DNA of 64,000 nt, from assembly GCA_050251195.1 (NCBI GenBank), contig JBFWNG010000009.1, positions 1 through 64,000 on the forward strand, written 5' to 3'. The stretch is from JBFWNG01 sp050251195 (lineage in GTDB: Bacteria > Bdellovibrionota_B > Oligoflexia > Oligoflexales > Oligoflexaceae). The position numbers and the translations under genes are program-made. Positions 49,157 to 59,343 of the stretch are shown here, in pieces. Every line of letters begins with the position of its first letter. Within the stretch, counting starts at the first letter, position 1. The notes below the pieces were generated by a model, which saw only the letters and a program-made list of their open reading frames with translations, ran no database searches and was not told the origin of the DNA.

Positions 49157-50281
49157 GTGTCACGAGTCAAGACACGTTGTGAGGATATCAAGGTGAAGCA
49201 ATTTCTTAGAAAAAAAATGAAGATTTTGCTTATTACTTCATCGAGTAAGGATCGTAAGCGATTCTCGAAGATGTTGAGCGACTATAATGAGGGTTCCATT
49301 CCCGATAATGGTCAGGTCAGCAAATATATCCTATGGACCGTAGACGATTATAAAGAGGCGTTCGAGATATTCTCAAAACGGCATCCGGATCTTGTCGTTA
49401 TCAGTACGTCGGACCGGATCAACGATGGGAAGGATCTTTGTCAGAATATTCGCCGCCACGAGGAACGTCGACATACCGGCATCATATTCATAGCAGGAAC
49501 AGAAGCCAAGGGCGATATCCAACCGGTGGAATGCCTCGAAGCAGGGGCAGACGACTTCATTACTATCCAGACTTCAGACCGCGAAGTATTGGCACGGTTT
49601 AACGTTGTATTGCGTATGAAATCCATGACGGACGAACTCCGTTCCGCAAATCACAGATTGGAGATACTGAGCCTGACGGACGATCTAACCGGATTGTCGA
49701 ATATGCGTTCATTCAACGCCCAGTATGCGGAGATGCTGGAGAAATGCCGTGTCGGTCAACTCGGCCTCGGCGTGATCATGATGGACTTGGACCACTTCAA
49801 GAACGTCAACGACACAGCGAATCACCTCGTTGGCAGCTATATTATTAGTTCGGTAGGTAGACTGATGAAGCATTCAGGCGTCATGGGCAAAGACGCTTGT
49901 CTTGCGCGGTACGGCGGAGACGAATATGTCGTCTGTATGCCCGCGACCAGCGTCGAAGAGATGTTTGAACGTGCGGAGGCATTCCGGAAGATCATTGAGG
50001 CTTCCGCATTTGAAAAAGACGGATATAAATTCAGAGTGACCTGCAGCATTGGTGTTTCGTGGATTGAACCATTCTTCGACGGAAAATCCGACGACCCCAT
50101 AAAGGCCGCCGACGTCATGTTGTACCGAAGCAAAGAGCAGGGCCGCAACCGGGTCAACGCAATGGTTTTAAGGTATCCGGTCGATTTTCATCATGTTGGT
50201 CGGTCGCATTTGGTTGAGCGGGATGCCAGCAGTGATGACAATAGTGTCCCCTATCGAGACGATATCAAGGTCTTTAAGTAA
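49157..50281 (+). CDS. Receiver-like + GGDEF diguanylate cyclase
   Basis: 374 residues. The N-terminal domain (about 20-145) has a receiver fold (ILLITSSSKDRKRFSKML at the start, ... HPDLVVIS), but the usual phospho-acceptor Asp is replaced by Ser in VVISTSD, so phosphorylation is doubtful. The GGDEF domain (about 165-330) has DDLTGLSNMRSF, MMDLDHFKNVND and RYGGDEYVV, a GGDEY variant. It should make c-di-GMP from GTP in the cytoplasm. The start is uncertain: GTG 49157, GTG 49193 (GAGG, 8-base spacer) or ATG 49217. The last 38 codons run antisense over the 3' end of the pyruvate kinase gene (114 bases overlap). Confidence 0.88.
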   Translation: MSRVKTRCEDIKVKQFLRKKMKILLITSSSKDRKRFSKMLSDYNEGSIPDNGQVSKYILWTVDDYKEAFEIFSKRHPDLVVISTSDRINDGKDLCQNIRRHEERRHTGIIFIAGTEAKGDIQPVECLEAGADDFITIQTSDREVLARFNVVLRMKSMTDELRSANHRLEILSLTDDLTGLSNMRSFNAQYAEMLEKCRVGQLGLGVIMMDLDHFKNVNDTANHLVGSYIISSVGRLMKHSGVMGKDACLARYGGDEYVVCMPATSVEEMFERAEAFRKIIEASAFEKDGYKFRVTCSIGVSWIEPFFDGKSDDPIKAADVMLYRSKEQGRNRVNAMVLRYPVDFHHVGRSHLVERDASSDDNSVPYRDDIKVFK

Positions 50282-51643
50282 TTTCGGCAAATCCTGCAAC
50301 AGAGTATCCGTATTGTAAAACGACGGATTACGAATTCCGTACACTCCCCACACCATGGCTAATCGATTGACGATGTCCTCGCGCGGGCTGACGGCAATTA
50401 TGGCCGCTTTGGGCCGCCATCGAGCGATGAGACGGGCTATAGACCCGGTCAAGGTAAGGCAGACGATAGCTTTGGCGTTTATAGCCTCAGCAGCTTCGCA
50501 TGCGGCTCTTGCAATGGACTCGTGCTCTTGCCATTCCTTTTCGAGAGCGTAGCCAGGGACCAACGGCTCGTTGCGGGATAATTTCCAGTTCTCAACCTCT
50601 TGAATGATGGAAGCCATACGCTCCACAGATTCCACGGGGTATTTTCCTGACGCAACTTCGCCGGAAAGCATGAGGCAATCCGCGTTATCCAAAACTCCGT
50701 TGGCAACGTCTGCTACCTCGGCCAAGGTCGCTCGAGGATTCTGAATCATGGACTCGAGCATTTGGGTTGCAACGATAACGGGTTTCGCGAACTTCTTGGC
50801 CGTTTTTGTGATGATCTTTTGTAGATTTGGCACTTTCTCCACGCCGGCTTCAACGCCGAGGTCGCCCCTTGCCACCATGATACCGTCGCTGAGCTTAGTG
50901 ATTTCCTCGATTTGATCGATGGCGGACAGTTTCTCGATTTTGGCTATGACGGGAATATCCGCGCCCAAAACCTGGATCATGCTCTTGATTTGCTCAATAT
51001 CCGCAGGGCTCTGCACAAACGAGAGCGCAACCATGTCGACATGATGGGTAATGCCGAAAAGAAGATCCTTACTGTCTTTGTCGGTCATCGCGGGTAGCGA
51101 CAATTTGGAGCTGGGGAAGTTGACCCCTTTCCTGTTTTTGAGCAGCCCTCCGACCTTCATCTTGACGACGAGGCTATCGGACTTGACTGCCTCGACATCA
51201 CAGATGATCAGACCGTCATCCATCATGACAAGGTCGCCGGCTCGAACATCGTAAACCAAGCCACGGTAGTCCACGGGGATGACTTTCGGATCCCTTTGGT
51301 TGACGCCGTATTCCAACTCGTAGCTTTCGCCCTCAATCACTTGCATACTGTCGTTAATAAGCTTGCCCACCCTGATCTTAGGGCCTTGCAAGTCTTGGAG
51401 AATCGCCACGCGCTTTTGTAAGTTTTGCGCTATCGAACGAATATTCTTTATATTCGCTAGATGCATGGCATGGTCGCCGTGCGAGAAGTTAAGGCGGAAA
51501 ATGTTGACCCCGACGATCATCAATTGCTCGATTATCTGCGGCGATGACGAAGCTGGGCCGATAGTCGCGACTATCTTGCACTTATTCACTGTTTTTACTT
51601 GTTCTTGAACTGAGCTTCTCGCCTTCAACGACCTAGCAGCCAT
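50168..51643 (-). CDS. pyk: Pyruvate kinase
   Basis: About 491 residues from the ATG at 51643 (GGGTGG, 6-base spacer); the open frame extends to 51691. It transfers phosphate from PEP to ADP. Marks: KIVATIGPASSS (N-terminal), NIFRLNFSHGDH, MVARGDLGVEAG in IMVARGDLGVE (the conserved metal-site motif), VATQMLESMIQNPRATLAEVADVANGVLDNADCLMLSGEVASGKYP (the pyruvate kinase signature), and the C-terminal domain ending near TNMMKID. Length and motifs are normal. The 3' end overlaps the opposite-strand GGDEF gene by 114 bases. Confidence 0.97.
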   Translation of the reverse strand: MAARSLKARSSVQEQVKTVNKCKIVATIGPASSSPQIIEQLMIVGVNIFRLNFSHGDHAMHLANIKNIRSIAQNLQKRVAILQDLQGPKIRVGKLINDSMQVIEGESYELEYGVNQRDPKVIPVDYRGLVYDVRAGDLVMMDDGLIICDVEAVKSDSLVVKMKVGGLLKNRKGVNFPSSKLSLPAMTDKDSKDLLFGITHHVDMVALSFVQSPADIEQIKSMIQVLGADIPVIAKIEKLSAIDQIEEITKLSDGIMVARGDLGVEAGVEKVPNLQKIITKTAKKFAKPVIVATQMLESMIQNPRATLAEVADVANGVLDNADCLMLSGEVASGKYPVESVERMASIIQEVENWKLSRNEPLVPGYALEKEWQEHESIARAACEAAEAINAKAIVCLTLTGSIARLIARWRPKAAIIAVSPREDIVNRLAMVWGVYGIRNPSFYNTDTLLQDLPKLLKDLDIVSIGDTIVITAGIPLNQMRPTNMMKIDRIP

Positions 51644-51777
51644 GCAAACCACCCTTTTCATTTTCTGACTCATTCTAAGAGGTTTTGTCAAAAATTGAAA
51701 GAATAGAAAGTCAAATTTTCCAATGATTTTCCGATAGAGGTTGTGGATTTATGTAACAAAACCTGTTGGAGACGAAA

Positions 51778-54700
51778 TTGCCTGATAACCAAAGCCTGGT
51801 TGGGGCAAACATCGCAGACCGCTATTGTATCACCGGAGAGATCGGCTCTGGAGGTATGGGACGCGTTTATAAAGCGATGCCGTTTTACGATCCGTCTTCG
51901 GACGTCGCCATCAAGGTCATTCTCCGCAACAAGAACCTCTCTTCCGAAGACCTGCTGAGATTCCAAAAAGAGGCGGCGCTGATGAGCCGTCTTTATCATC
52001 CCAACATTATTTGTTTTCACGAGCTTGGACTCTTCCAAAGCCATGATCTCAAACTCGGCCTTGGGACGGGTTATTACATCGTGATGGAGATCGCGCAGGG
52101 CAAGAACCTGAAAGAGGCGCTCGTCGCTGACACCCGCAAGAGCCTTTCCTTTTTCTTCGACGTTGGACTGCAAGTGTCGTCGGCTCTGGATTATACCCAC
52201 GGCAAAAACATTATCCACCGCGACATAAAGCCGCAAAATATCATCGTGGGTCAAAGCGGAGATGACGGCAAGGACGTTATCGTGAAGGTCCTCGATTTCG
52301 GCGTCGCGAGGCTCGCGGAAGTGAGCAGCGAACGATCCCCCAGCGAGGACAAAATGTTCGACGTTGCTGGCACGCCGCTCTATATGGCCCCCGAACAAAC
52401 AACGCTGATGGAGGCGCCCATAGACCATAGAGTAGATCTCTATTCTCTGGGGTGCGTTTTATACGAAATTCTTGCGGGACGTCCCCCGTTCTCGGGAAAT
52501 TCTCGTGAAAAACTAATGCGACAACACGTTCAAGAAGCGCCTGAGCCTCTAACGTCGATTCGACCTGATCTCCCAAAAGTCGTAGAAGCCATCGTACACA
52601 AGCTTCTGGAAAAACATCCAAATGACCGATATCAAACGGCCTTTGGTTTGTATGCCGACCTTCAACGTGCGCGCGCTAAGCTGTCGGGTCGCCAAAGACT
52701 CCACTCCCTCAACTTTAAGCTAGGCCTGAACGACAATTTCCGCGCCGTGTCAGCAAAACTGCCACTTGTGGGGCGCGATACCGAATTTCAAACACTGATC
52801 GACAACTATAAGGCGATCTCTGGTGAAAAGAGCAGGAGTCGCCTCACCATGATTCAAGGCGAGATCGGAGTAGGCAAGACTAGGCTGCTCAACGAATTCA
52901 AAGGGTACCTCACAAGAAGGAAGATTCGCGTTATCAGTACGAGCTTTTCCCGACATGAAAACAACCTCCCGTTCAACGCGCTTGCCAACGGCTTCAACGA
53001 GTATTTGATCCGTCTCTTGAAGAGTCAGCCTCATGAAGCGGAAGAACTCAAACGCAAAGTCAAAACTCTGCTAGGACCCGCTGCACTGCAAGTAGCAAGG
53101 GTAGTCCCCGGCTTAAAACCCTATCTTGACGAGAACCTGGATCCGGAAGCGGCAAAAGAGAGTTGGGATATAGAATCCAAATCTCGCGACGAAATCGGAA
53201 TTCAGAACTTCTACAGTTTTGCCAAGGCGTTTTCAGACTTCACACGCTGTCTGACGTCGGAATCAGAACCCGTTGTCTTTATATTCGACGATTTACATTG
53301 GGTTGACGACGACAGTTTGGCGCTTATTGATCAGTTCTTTAGCCACAACAACTCCCAGCGATTTTTCATGGTCGCCGGATATCGGGCCATCGAAAGCGCC
53401 CGGTCAGAAAAGCTTGAAGCGTTTATCAACAAGTTTCGAAAAATGCGCCGGCGTTTTATAGAAATAAACCTGAGTTATCTCCCTCCGCAAAGCGTCGAAG
53501 AGCTGGGCAACAACATTCTGGGACAGAAGGTCGTTTGCGAAGAGCTACTTAGCTACCTTATGGCCAAAACGAACGGCAATCCGATGCATGTCGTCGAAAT
53601 GGTTCGAACGTTGGTCGCCAAAGAGCTTATAAGTTTCAACCCTACTTCGAAGAAATGGGAATACGATGTCGTCCGCGTTATGGGCGCGAGGCTGACCCTC
53701 GACAGCGTTGATTTGACCCTAAGCCGTATCCAATCGTTTAGTCAACAGGATCGAGAAATCCTGGAGATTGCATCGGTTGTTGGAATGGTTTTCCAATTTG
53801 AACTCCTGGCGATTCACAACACCATAGGCCCGCGGCGAATATCGGACGTTCTCCAAATGGCCGTTGAAGAAGGCCTGATTGTCAGAAGCTTTGAAGACAA
53901 GCAGTTTCAGTTCTTCGGGGCGGCATACGCCTTCGTTCACAGAAGGGTCAGAGAGACAATTCTCGATGCTATTTCCACTAAAAGGAAGATTGAGCTGCAT
54001 CGAAAAGTCGGCATGAAACTGGAGGGACTCAACGTTCAAGGCAATTCCAAGCTCATATTTACTCTTACGCACCATATTAACTATGTCATTCGCGAATCTG
54101 ACAACGTTGACGCGACTCTTGCTCTTAAAGGAATCTCGCCGAATATTTCCGCAGGTGCGGTAGCCTATGACTTAGCCTCTTGGCAGTCGGCACAAAGGTA
54201 TTATGAGAACGCCTTCTTGTTGCTGAAGCTGCTCCCTGCATCGAAGGAGAATGAGATTAGGCGCGCGCATGTTGTTGAAAGACTGGCGGAAATCGCGTCT
54301 CACCAAATGAGAAACCTTGCAGCCATAACCATGTACAGGAGCCTTCTAAAGAAGGATCTGCCGCTCAATACGTTGGGATTGGTGGCATATAAGAGCAGTT
54401 ATCTGAAGTTTCTGTGCGGTCAAGTCTCCTCCTCGTTGAAGGACATATTCAATTTCTTGCGAAAAGTCGGATACGAGCCGCCAGAAAATACCGGACGTCT
54501 TATGCAGGTTGCGGTACGCCTCAAACTGTCGGCAATAATAGGGCGCAACGTTCTTACGAAGCAACGTTTTATGAAGAAGCTCCAAAACGCATTAGATCAA
54601 AGGCCCGCCGATCCCATACGCGAACACACAGCGAGCCTATACCAGCTAGCGGGCTTTATATATTTACGGGAGCACCCCCAAAACGCGCACGAATATTTTG

Positions 54701-57300
54701 CAAGGGCGTTTCAGCTTGCTGAGCAGGGGCGCATGCGACCGCAATATACACTGTCAATCTTTGCCGATCTGATTGCGTGGGCTGCGCGGGCGGGTTTGGA
54801 GCGAAGAGGGTACCATATGCTTGATTTGCTGTCGGAGGCTGCGCGTCACTATAAGCTTCCGGAAACCGAAGGGTACATCACGCTGTTGAAGACGTTGCTT
54901 TTGGACCATCAAATCGGGAAATACGAGGAAATTAACCACAACACCGAACTTGCCATACGTCTTATTTCGAAAGAAAAGAACCGATACATATACAACTTGG
55001 CCCTGATCTTCAAATTATACAGCCATCTGGTCGAACTGAAGAAGCCAGAATTTCAGACCGTATTGCGTTTGATGCCGAGTATTCCTACGAGAAGTTCTTT
55101 GAGCGCCCGAACGATGGCTTTGTTCACAACCTTTCTGTTTCTCCAAGGGGCACGAGATGCCGTCGTGTCCAACGGTGAGCGCTATATTAGGCGACGTAAG
55201 GAGGTTGGCGGTAGGGGCAGCGACATGTTTGGATGCGTGGTTCAATGTTTTGTCGCGTTCGCCAAGGGCGAAATCGATCGCATGCAAAAGTATTACGAGT
55301 TGGCCGTGAGGCAGTTAGCGGACTTGAAAGTCGAATTTCTGTTGCCGTTCGAAAGCGACTTCATGTGGTGGTTTGTCGTCACGCTGCCGTTTCTTTATTC
55401 GAACGAAAACAAAGGCAAGCTCTTATCGGCTAAAGATTTCCAAGAAATTATGCTTCGCTCTCATCGATATGGCAAAGCCAGGTTGAACAAAAAGAGACCC
55501 ATGGCGCAGCTAATTCTAGCGAGATCGGAAGAAATGCTCGGCGGCAATCACATCAAGCATTATTACGATCAGGTACTTAAGAACAGCAAGTTGGTCGGAC
55601 ATGATCTCGTGTCTATGTTTGCGCATCTGTGGTTTGGCGATTATCTCGTCAAGTTGGGCAACGTCCGTAGGCAGGATTATCTCAAAACAGTGCAGAATAC
55701 GGGCAGCAACCTCGGAATGAAATTCTTGGTGGATGTCGCGGAAAAGAAAATGGGCGAATTGAATGTGTCTTTCCAGCCCAAATTCGCACCTGTACGGGAG
55801 CTTAAGGACACTGAGATCAATCAATTCAAAATGTCGGAATTTGTGCATGATCATCTGCTACAAATTTGTGACGTCATGAACTTGGAGACGCGCGTAGACG
55901 ACCATATCGACGACAGTTTTGGTTTGCTCAAACGGCACTTGCCGTATAGCAACGTCTATTGTGCGACCATTGTCGACGAAGACGAGAATATCGAGATCAA
56001 ATACACCCATAGCGCTGACGACAAGAGCGAACAAGTTCTTCAGTACGTTGGTCCGTACCTCAATATCCGTTCGACTCTTTTCTTGCCGGTAAGCGACGCA
56101 CCGTGGTACAGAAGACGCGAAGATGACGAGGAAATATCTGATATTATTGGAGAAAGCAACGGATTCGTCCAGACCGTGAAGCAGGAATTGGAAGGCGTCA
56201 TCGATGATAGTTTGCAGGAAACGCAAAAAATTCTCGAAAACACCGGAACCATGGTCGCCGATGCTACAGAAGTCGCCGGCGATAAGTCCGGGATCGACGA
56301 GAAGAACGGGACGCAGGTTGTCGATAGGAGAATGAACGACGGTGAGCTGCAAAATTCCGCAACAACCTATATGAATGCATTGGTGCCTATAAGATTTGGC
56401 GAAAGAAACTTAGGCATCATTTTAGTGGAACGCGTTCGGGTAAGCAGTCAAAACACCATTTCATGGCGACATGATCTCGATCAGTTTGGAGCGCATTTGG
56501 CGCTTCTCATACAGAAGAAGACGGAATCGGCATTTGTGAAGAATGCATTGCCGTGCAACAACGCAAAATCTTCTAACTATGAAACTGGCGAATACGTTTT
56601 GGAACCGTGTAATTGGCTCCGATTGTGGTCGGAGGGTAAGCTGCGAAAACAGCGGGAATCCACGTGGTATGTGGGCTTGAATCTCGGCGACAATCATTAC
56701 CTTCTTGCCTATCTGCGGCTTAACGGCGTTGAAGAGGTCCGCAAGCAAATTAGTACAGAAATGTGGTACCACATCCAAGCTCTCCGCTTGACCGCCATCG
56801 CATCGGGTCAGAACATGCTTTCTCTCTATGAACTAAAAGAGGAACTTTCGAGTCTCCTGAGGCAGGAAAGAAAGTTCTCGAGTATGGAACATATATCGCT
56901 TTCATTCACGATCTTTCAGCGCGATACCATGCAAACGATGAGCGGACACTATGGACCTTCTCGCCCCTTGGTGCTGTGTCGCGCCAACGAAGTAACCCCT
57001 CACAATGAGGTTGCGCTCAGTCTGTCGAGCGGGCGCTTACTCCGATTCTGGGAGGTTAAATCGAGAATGGATAAAGAGGGCATCTATTTGCTTCCGCATG
57101 ATTCGAGTAAACTAGATACTATACAGCCCGAATCGCTTCTTAAGGAGAGGAGTCACTTGTCAAGCATAAATGAGAACTTGGACGAAATGTTAAACCAGGT
57201 TCTCCTGAAAGAACACGTACCCCGATACTACGTTGCGGCGGTTTACGACGACGAGGATGCACAGGAAAGGCCGATAGATCTAACGCTGAAAGCTCAATAA
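51778..57300 (+). CDS. Ser/Thr protein kinase fused to AAA ATPase and sensory regions
   Basis: About 1840 residues, starting at TTG 51778 with GGAG 6 bases upstream. Residues about 12-300 are a Hanks-type kinase: GSGGMGRVY loop, AIKVI, HRDIKPQN (catalytic loop, about 147), DFG (about 171), GTPLYMAPEQ. An AAA_16-type ATPase follows (Walker A GEIGVGKTR about 360; Walker B FIFDDLHWVDD about 500). A long helical TPR-like middle runs to about 1350. A GAF-like region at about 1390-1590 is interrupted by a charged linker. The last 240 residues have the strand pattern of SpoIIE/PP2C phosphatases but without the usual metal-binding Asp set. It is probably a cytoplasmic signal hub linking a kinase to an ATPase switch. 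TatA lies 60 bases downstream. Confidence 0.88.
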   Translation: MPDNQSLVGANIADRYCITGEIGSGGMGRVYKAMPFYDPSSDVAIKVILRNKNLSSEDLLRFQKEAALMSRLYHPNIICFHELGLFQSHDLKLGLGTGYYIVMEIAQGKNLKEALVADTRKSLSFFFDVGLQVSSALDYTHGKNIIHRDIKPQNIIVGQSGDDGKDVIVKVLDFGVARLAEVSSERSPSEDKMFDVAGTPLYMAPEQTTLMEAPIDHRVDLYSLGCVLYEILAGRPPFSGNSREKLMRQHVQEAPEPLTSIRPDLPKVVEAIVHKLLEKHPNDRYQTAFGLYADLQRARAKLSGRQRLHSLNFKLGLNDNFRAVSAKLPLVGRDTEFQTLIDNYKAISGEKSRSRLTMIQGEIGVGKTRLLNEFKGYLTRRKIRVISTSFSRHENNLPFNALANGFNEYLIRLLKSQPHEAEELKRKVKTLLGPAALQVARVVPGLKPYLDENLDPEAAKESWDIESKSRDEIGIQNFYSFAKAFSDFTRCLTSESEPVVFIFDDLHWVDDDSLALIDQFFSHNNSQRFFMVAGYRAIESARSEKLEAFINKFRKMRRRFIEINLSYLPPQSVEELGNNILGQKVVCEELLSYLMAKTNGNPMHVVEMVRTLVAKELISFNPTSKKWEYDVVRVMGARLTLDSVDLTLSRIQSFSQQDREILEIASVVGMVFQFELLAIHNTIGPRRISDVLQMAVEEGLIVRSFEDKQFQFFGAAYAFVHRRVRETILDAISTKRKIELHRKVGMKLEGLNVQGNSKLIFTLTHHINYVIRESDNVDATLALKGISPNISAGAVAYDLASWQSAQRYYENAFLLLKLLPASKENEIRRAHVVERLAEIASHQMRNLAAITMYRSLLKKDLPLNTLGLVAYKSSYLKFLCGQVSSSLKDIFNFLRKVGYEPPENTGRLMQVAVRLKLSAIIGRNVLTKQRFMKKLQNALDQRPADPIREHTASLYQLAGFIYLREHPQNAHEYFARAFQLAEQGRMRPQYTLSIFADLIAWAARAGLERRGYHMLDLLSEAARHYKLPETEGYITLLKTLLLDHQIGKYEEINHNTELAIRLISKEKNRYIYNLALIFKLYSHLVELKKPEFQTVLRLMPSIPTRSSLSARTMALFTTFLFLQGARDAVVSNGERYIRRRKEVGGRGSDMFGCVVQCFVAFAKGEIDRMQKYYELAVRQLADLKVEFLLPFESDFMWWFVVTLPFLYSNENKGKLLSAKDFQEIMLRSHRYGKARLNKKRPMAQLILARSEEMLGGNHIKHYYDQVLKNSKLVGHDLVSMFAHLWFGDYLVKLGNVRRQDYLKTVQNTGSNLGMKFLVDVAEKKMGELNVSFQPKFAPVRELKDTEINQFKMSEFVHDHLLQICDVMNLETRVDDHIDDSFGLLKRHLPYSNVYCATIVDEDENIEIKYTHSADDKSEQVLQYVGPYLNIRSTLFLPVSDAPWYRRREDDEEISDIIGESNGFVQTVKQELEGVIDDSLQETQKILENTGTMVADATEVAGDKSGIDEKNGTQVVDRRMNDGELQNSATTYMNALVPIRFGERNLGIILVERVRVSSQNTISWRHDLDQFGAHLALLIQKKTESAFVKNALPCNNAKSSNYETGEYVLEPCNWLRLWSEGKLRKQRESTWYVGLNLGDNHYLLAYLRLNGVEEVRKQISTEMWYHIQALRLTAIASGQNMLSLYELKEELSSLLRQERKFSSMEHISLSFTIFQRDTMQTMSGHYGPSRPLVLCRANEVTPHNEVALSLSSGRLLRFWEVKSRMDKEGIYLLPHDSSKLDTIQPESLLKERSHLSSINENLDEMLNQVLLKEHVPRYYVAAVYDDEDAQERPIDLTLKAQ

Positions 57301-57359
57301 AAGGTTTGGTTTATCGAAAATATTTGTTTACAATACGTCATTATTTGGAGGAATTTCTC

Positions 57360-57557
57360 ATGAGCATGCCAGGTTTGCCGGAATTGATTATTATTTTAGC
57401 TGTTGTCTTCTTGTTGTTCGGAGCGAACAAGCTTCCTAAGCTTGGTGGCGCAATTGGCGAGAGCATAAAGAACTTCAAAAAAGGCATCAAAGACAACGAA
57501 GCCGAGAATCTCGAACAGGCTAAGCAAGACTCTACAGACAACGAGAAACGCTCCTAA
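57360..57557 (+). CDS. tatA: Sec-independent translocase subunit TatA
   Basis: A 65-residue TatA/E protein with ATG at 57360 after GGAGG. Residues 5-25 form the single membrane helix (PGLPELIIILAVVFLLFGA), followed by the FG-x-NKLPKLGG hinge and the amphipathic helix (AIGESIKNFKKGIKDNE). It multimerises to form the Tat pore for folded proteins. Tat substrates include the asparaginase-like protein at 31730. tatC is not in the window. Confidence 0.93.
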   Translation: MSMPGLPELIIILAVVFLLFGANKLPKLGGAIGESIKNFKKGIKDNEAENLEQAKQDSTDNEKRS

Positions 57558-57688
57558 GGACGCGTTTCTTGGATCGTCAAAATCCCGTCGGTATTTTAAC
57601 TGGTAATTACGTGGTAAAATACAACTAGGTAATTTCACAACACGCTTTCCAATTCGCATTTAATTGCATTTAAAACCAGGAGCTCTCT

Positions 57689-58498
57689 TTGGGATCACAC
57701 GCTCTCCCAGAGTTAACACCGCTGCGAAACTGGCTACCCGTCTTTGGCGACCGAATCATCAAGATCGTCAGGGATTTTGGGGCGTTTCTCATGTACGGCA
57801 AAGAAACGTTTGTTTTGGTCTTCAAACCGCCGTTTCGCACCCGTCTTGTGCTCCATCAAATGGAGTTTATAGGGAACGAGTCTCTATTCATTATCATGAT
57901 ATCGGGTTTTTTCTTAGGCGCCGTGTTTAGCCTGCAAATAGGTTCGATATTTGCCATTTTTGGTGCTCAGGGGATGGTCGGAGCAGCTTCAGGTAAGGCT
58001 TTAAGCCGCGAGTTAAGTCCGCTTGTAACGGGATTTCTTCTTGCGGGAAGAGGCGGCGCAGCCATCACCGCCGAGCTTGCGACCATGAAGGTCACAGAGC
58101 AAATCGATGCGATGGAAGCCATGGCGGTTGATCCCATTCACTACTTGGTTGTGCCGCGCGTGATCGCGACAATATGCATGATGCCTCTTCTTGTTGGAGT
58201 TTTTAATTTCACGGGACAAATCGGCTCGCTCGTTGTGAGCTTTTTCATGTTCGACGTTGATCAAGGTGTTTATTTTGACAAACTTATTCGAATTGTGGAA
58301 ATAGGAGACATTTGGCGCGGTATGCAAAAGGCCCTCGTGTTTGGAGCAATCATATCGTTGCTGTCATGTCGTGCGGGACTTACGGCGTCAGGCGGTGCAA
58401 AGGGCGTCGGGATGGCAACAACAAACTCGGTGGTTATGACACTGCTTGTTCTTCTGGCCGTGGACTTCATAATCACATATTTCCAGATAGTCGTATGA
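57689..58498 (+). CDS. mlaE: MlaE-type ABC transporter permease
   Basis: 269 residues, starting at TTG after AGGAG. It is the inner-membrane permease of an Mla-like lipid transporter: FVLVFKPPFRTRLVLHQMEFIGN at the start, then membrane segments LFIIMISGFFLGAVFSLQ, the signature region SRELSPLVTGFLLAGRGGAAITAELATMKVTEQIDAM, and a C-terminal TTNSVVMTLLVLLAVDFIIT. The family's Arg and Glu set in GRGGAAITAELATM is intact. Its stop overlaps the mlaF start (ATGA). Confidence 0.93.
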   Translation: MGSHALPELTPLRNWLPVFGDRIIKIVRDFGAFLMYGKETFVLVFKPPFRTRLVLHQMEFIGNESLFIIMISGFFLGAVFSLQIGSIFAIFGAQGMVGAASGKALSRELSPLVTGFLLAGRGGAAITAELATMKVTEQIDAMEAMAVDPIHYLVVPRVIATICMMPLLVGVFNFTGQIGSLVVSFFMFDVDQGVYFDKLIRIVEIGDIWRGMQKALVFGAIISLLSCRAGLTASGGAKGVGMATTNSVVMTLLVLLAVDFIITYFQIVV

Positions 58499-59244
58499 TC
58501 GAATTTAAGGGGGTTACCAAGCGCTTTGGCAGCAAGACCGTACTTGACGGTCTCGACCTAAAGATACCGAAGGGTAAGATTACCCTTATTTTGGGAAAGT
58601 CCGGCGAAGGCAAGAGCGTCACCATTAAACATATAATGGGCCTCTTGAAACCAAACGAGGGTCGGGTCGTGGTGGAAGAGGAAGATATCACCGACTTAGG
58701 GCCAGACGAACTGCGCGAATATCGGAAAAAATTTGGGATGCTTTTCCAACACGCTGCCCTGTTTGATAGTATGACCGTTGGAGCCAACGTGATGTTTCCG
58801 CTTCGAGAGCACACAAAAATGACGGAACCGCAGATGCTAAATCGCTGCGAACAAGTGCTTGCGAGCGTGGGCCTGCCGAACTTGCAGCATAAGTACCCGG
58901 CAGAACTCTCCACAGGAGAGAAAAAACGCGTGGGATTGGCGAGAGCTCTTGTACATCAACCCAAGGTTATTTTGTACGACGAACCAACGACAGGAATGGA
59001 CCCGATCGTTTCTGAGATGATTGACCAGCTCATTGTGAAAGTGAGCCGTGAAAACCCCGAGCTGACTTCGATTGTGATTTCTCACGATATGAAAGCCGCA
59101 CTCGATATCGCTGACAACATTGTCATGCTCTATAAGGGTAAAGTTCAATTGGAAGGAACGAGTGAATTGTTCAGAACTACCAAAGATCCGATAATCCGGC
59201 AGTTTTTCTCAGGAAAGGTTTCCGGTCCCATGGAGTTTATATAG
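58495..59244 (+). CDS. mlaF: MlaF-type ABC transporter ATP-binding protein
   Basis: 249 residues. It hydrolyses ATP to power lipid movement via MlaE. It has Walker A GKSGEGKS, Q-loop MLFQHAALFDSM, the signature LSTGEKKRVGLARAL (LSTGE in place of LSGGM), Walker B VILYDEPTTGMD and the His switch ISHDMK. The ATG at 58495 overlaps the MlaE stop by 4 bases. An MCE protein follows after 99 bases in the same direction, completing the core of the system. Confidence 0.94.
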   Translation: MIEFKGVTKRFGSKTVLDGLDLKIPKGKITLILGKSGEGKSVTIKHIMGLLKPNEGRVVVEEEDITDLGPDELREYRKKFGMLFQHAALFDSMTVGANVMFPLREHTKMTEPQMLNRCEQVLASVGLPNLQHKYPAELSTGEKKRVGLARALVHQPKVILYDEPTTGMDPIVSEMIDQLIVKVSRENPELTSIVISHDMKAALDIADNIVMLYKGKVQLEGTSELFRTTKDPIIRQFFSGKVSGPMEFI

Positions 59245-59343
59245 TCATTCAAGCTATTTACAAAGCCTAATGAGAATGGGCTTAAATTTATCTTAAGTAT
59301 TTGGATGTATAGACGAAAGTAGATCCAGGAGTAAAACCGACTC

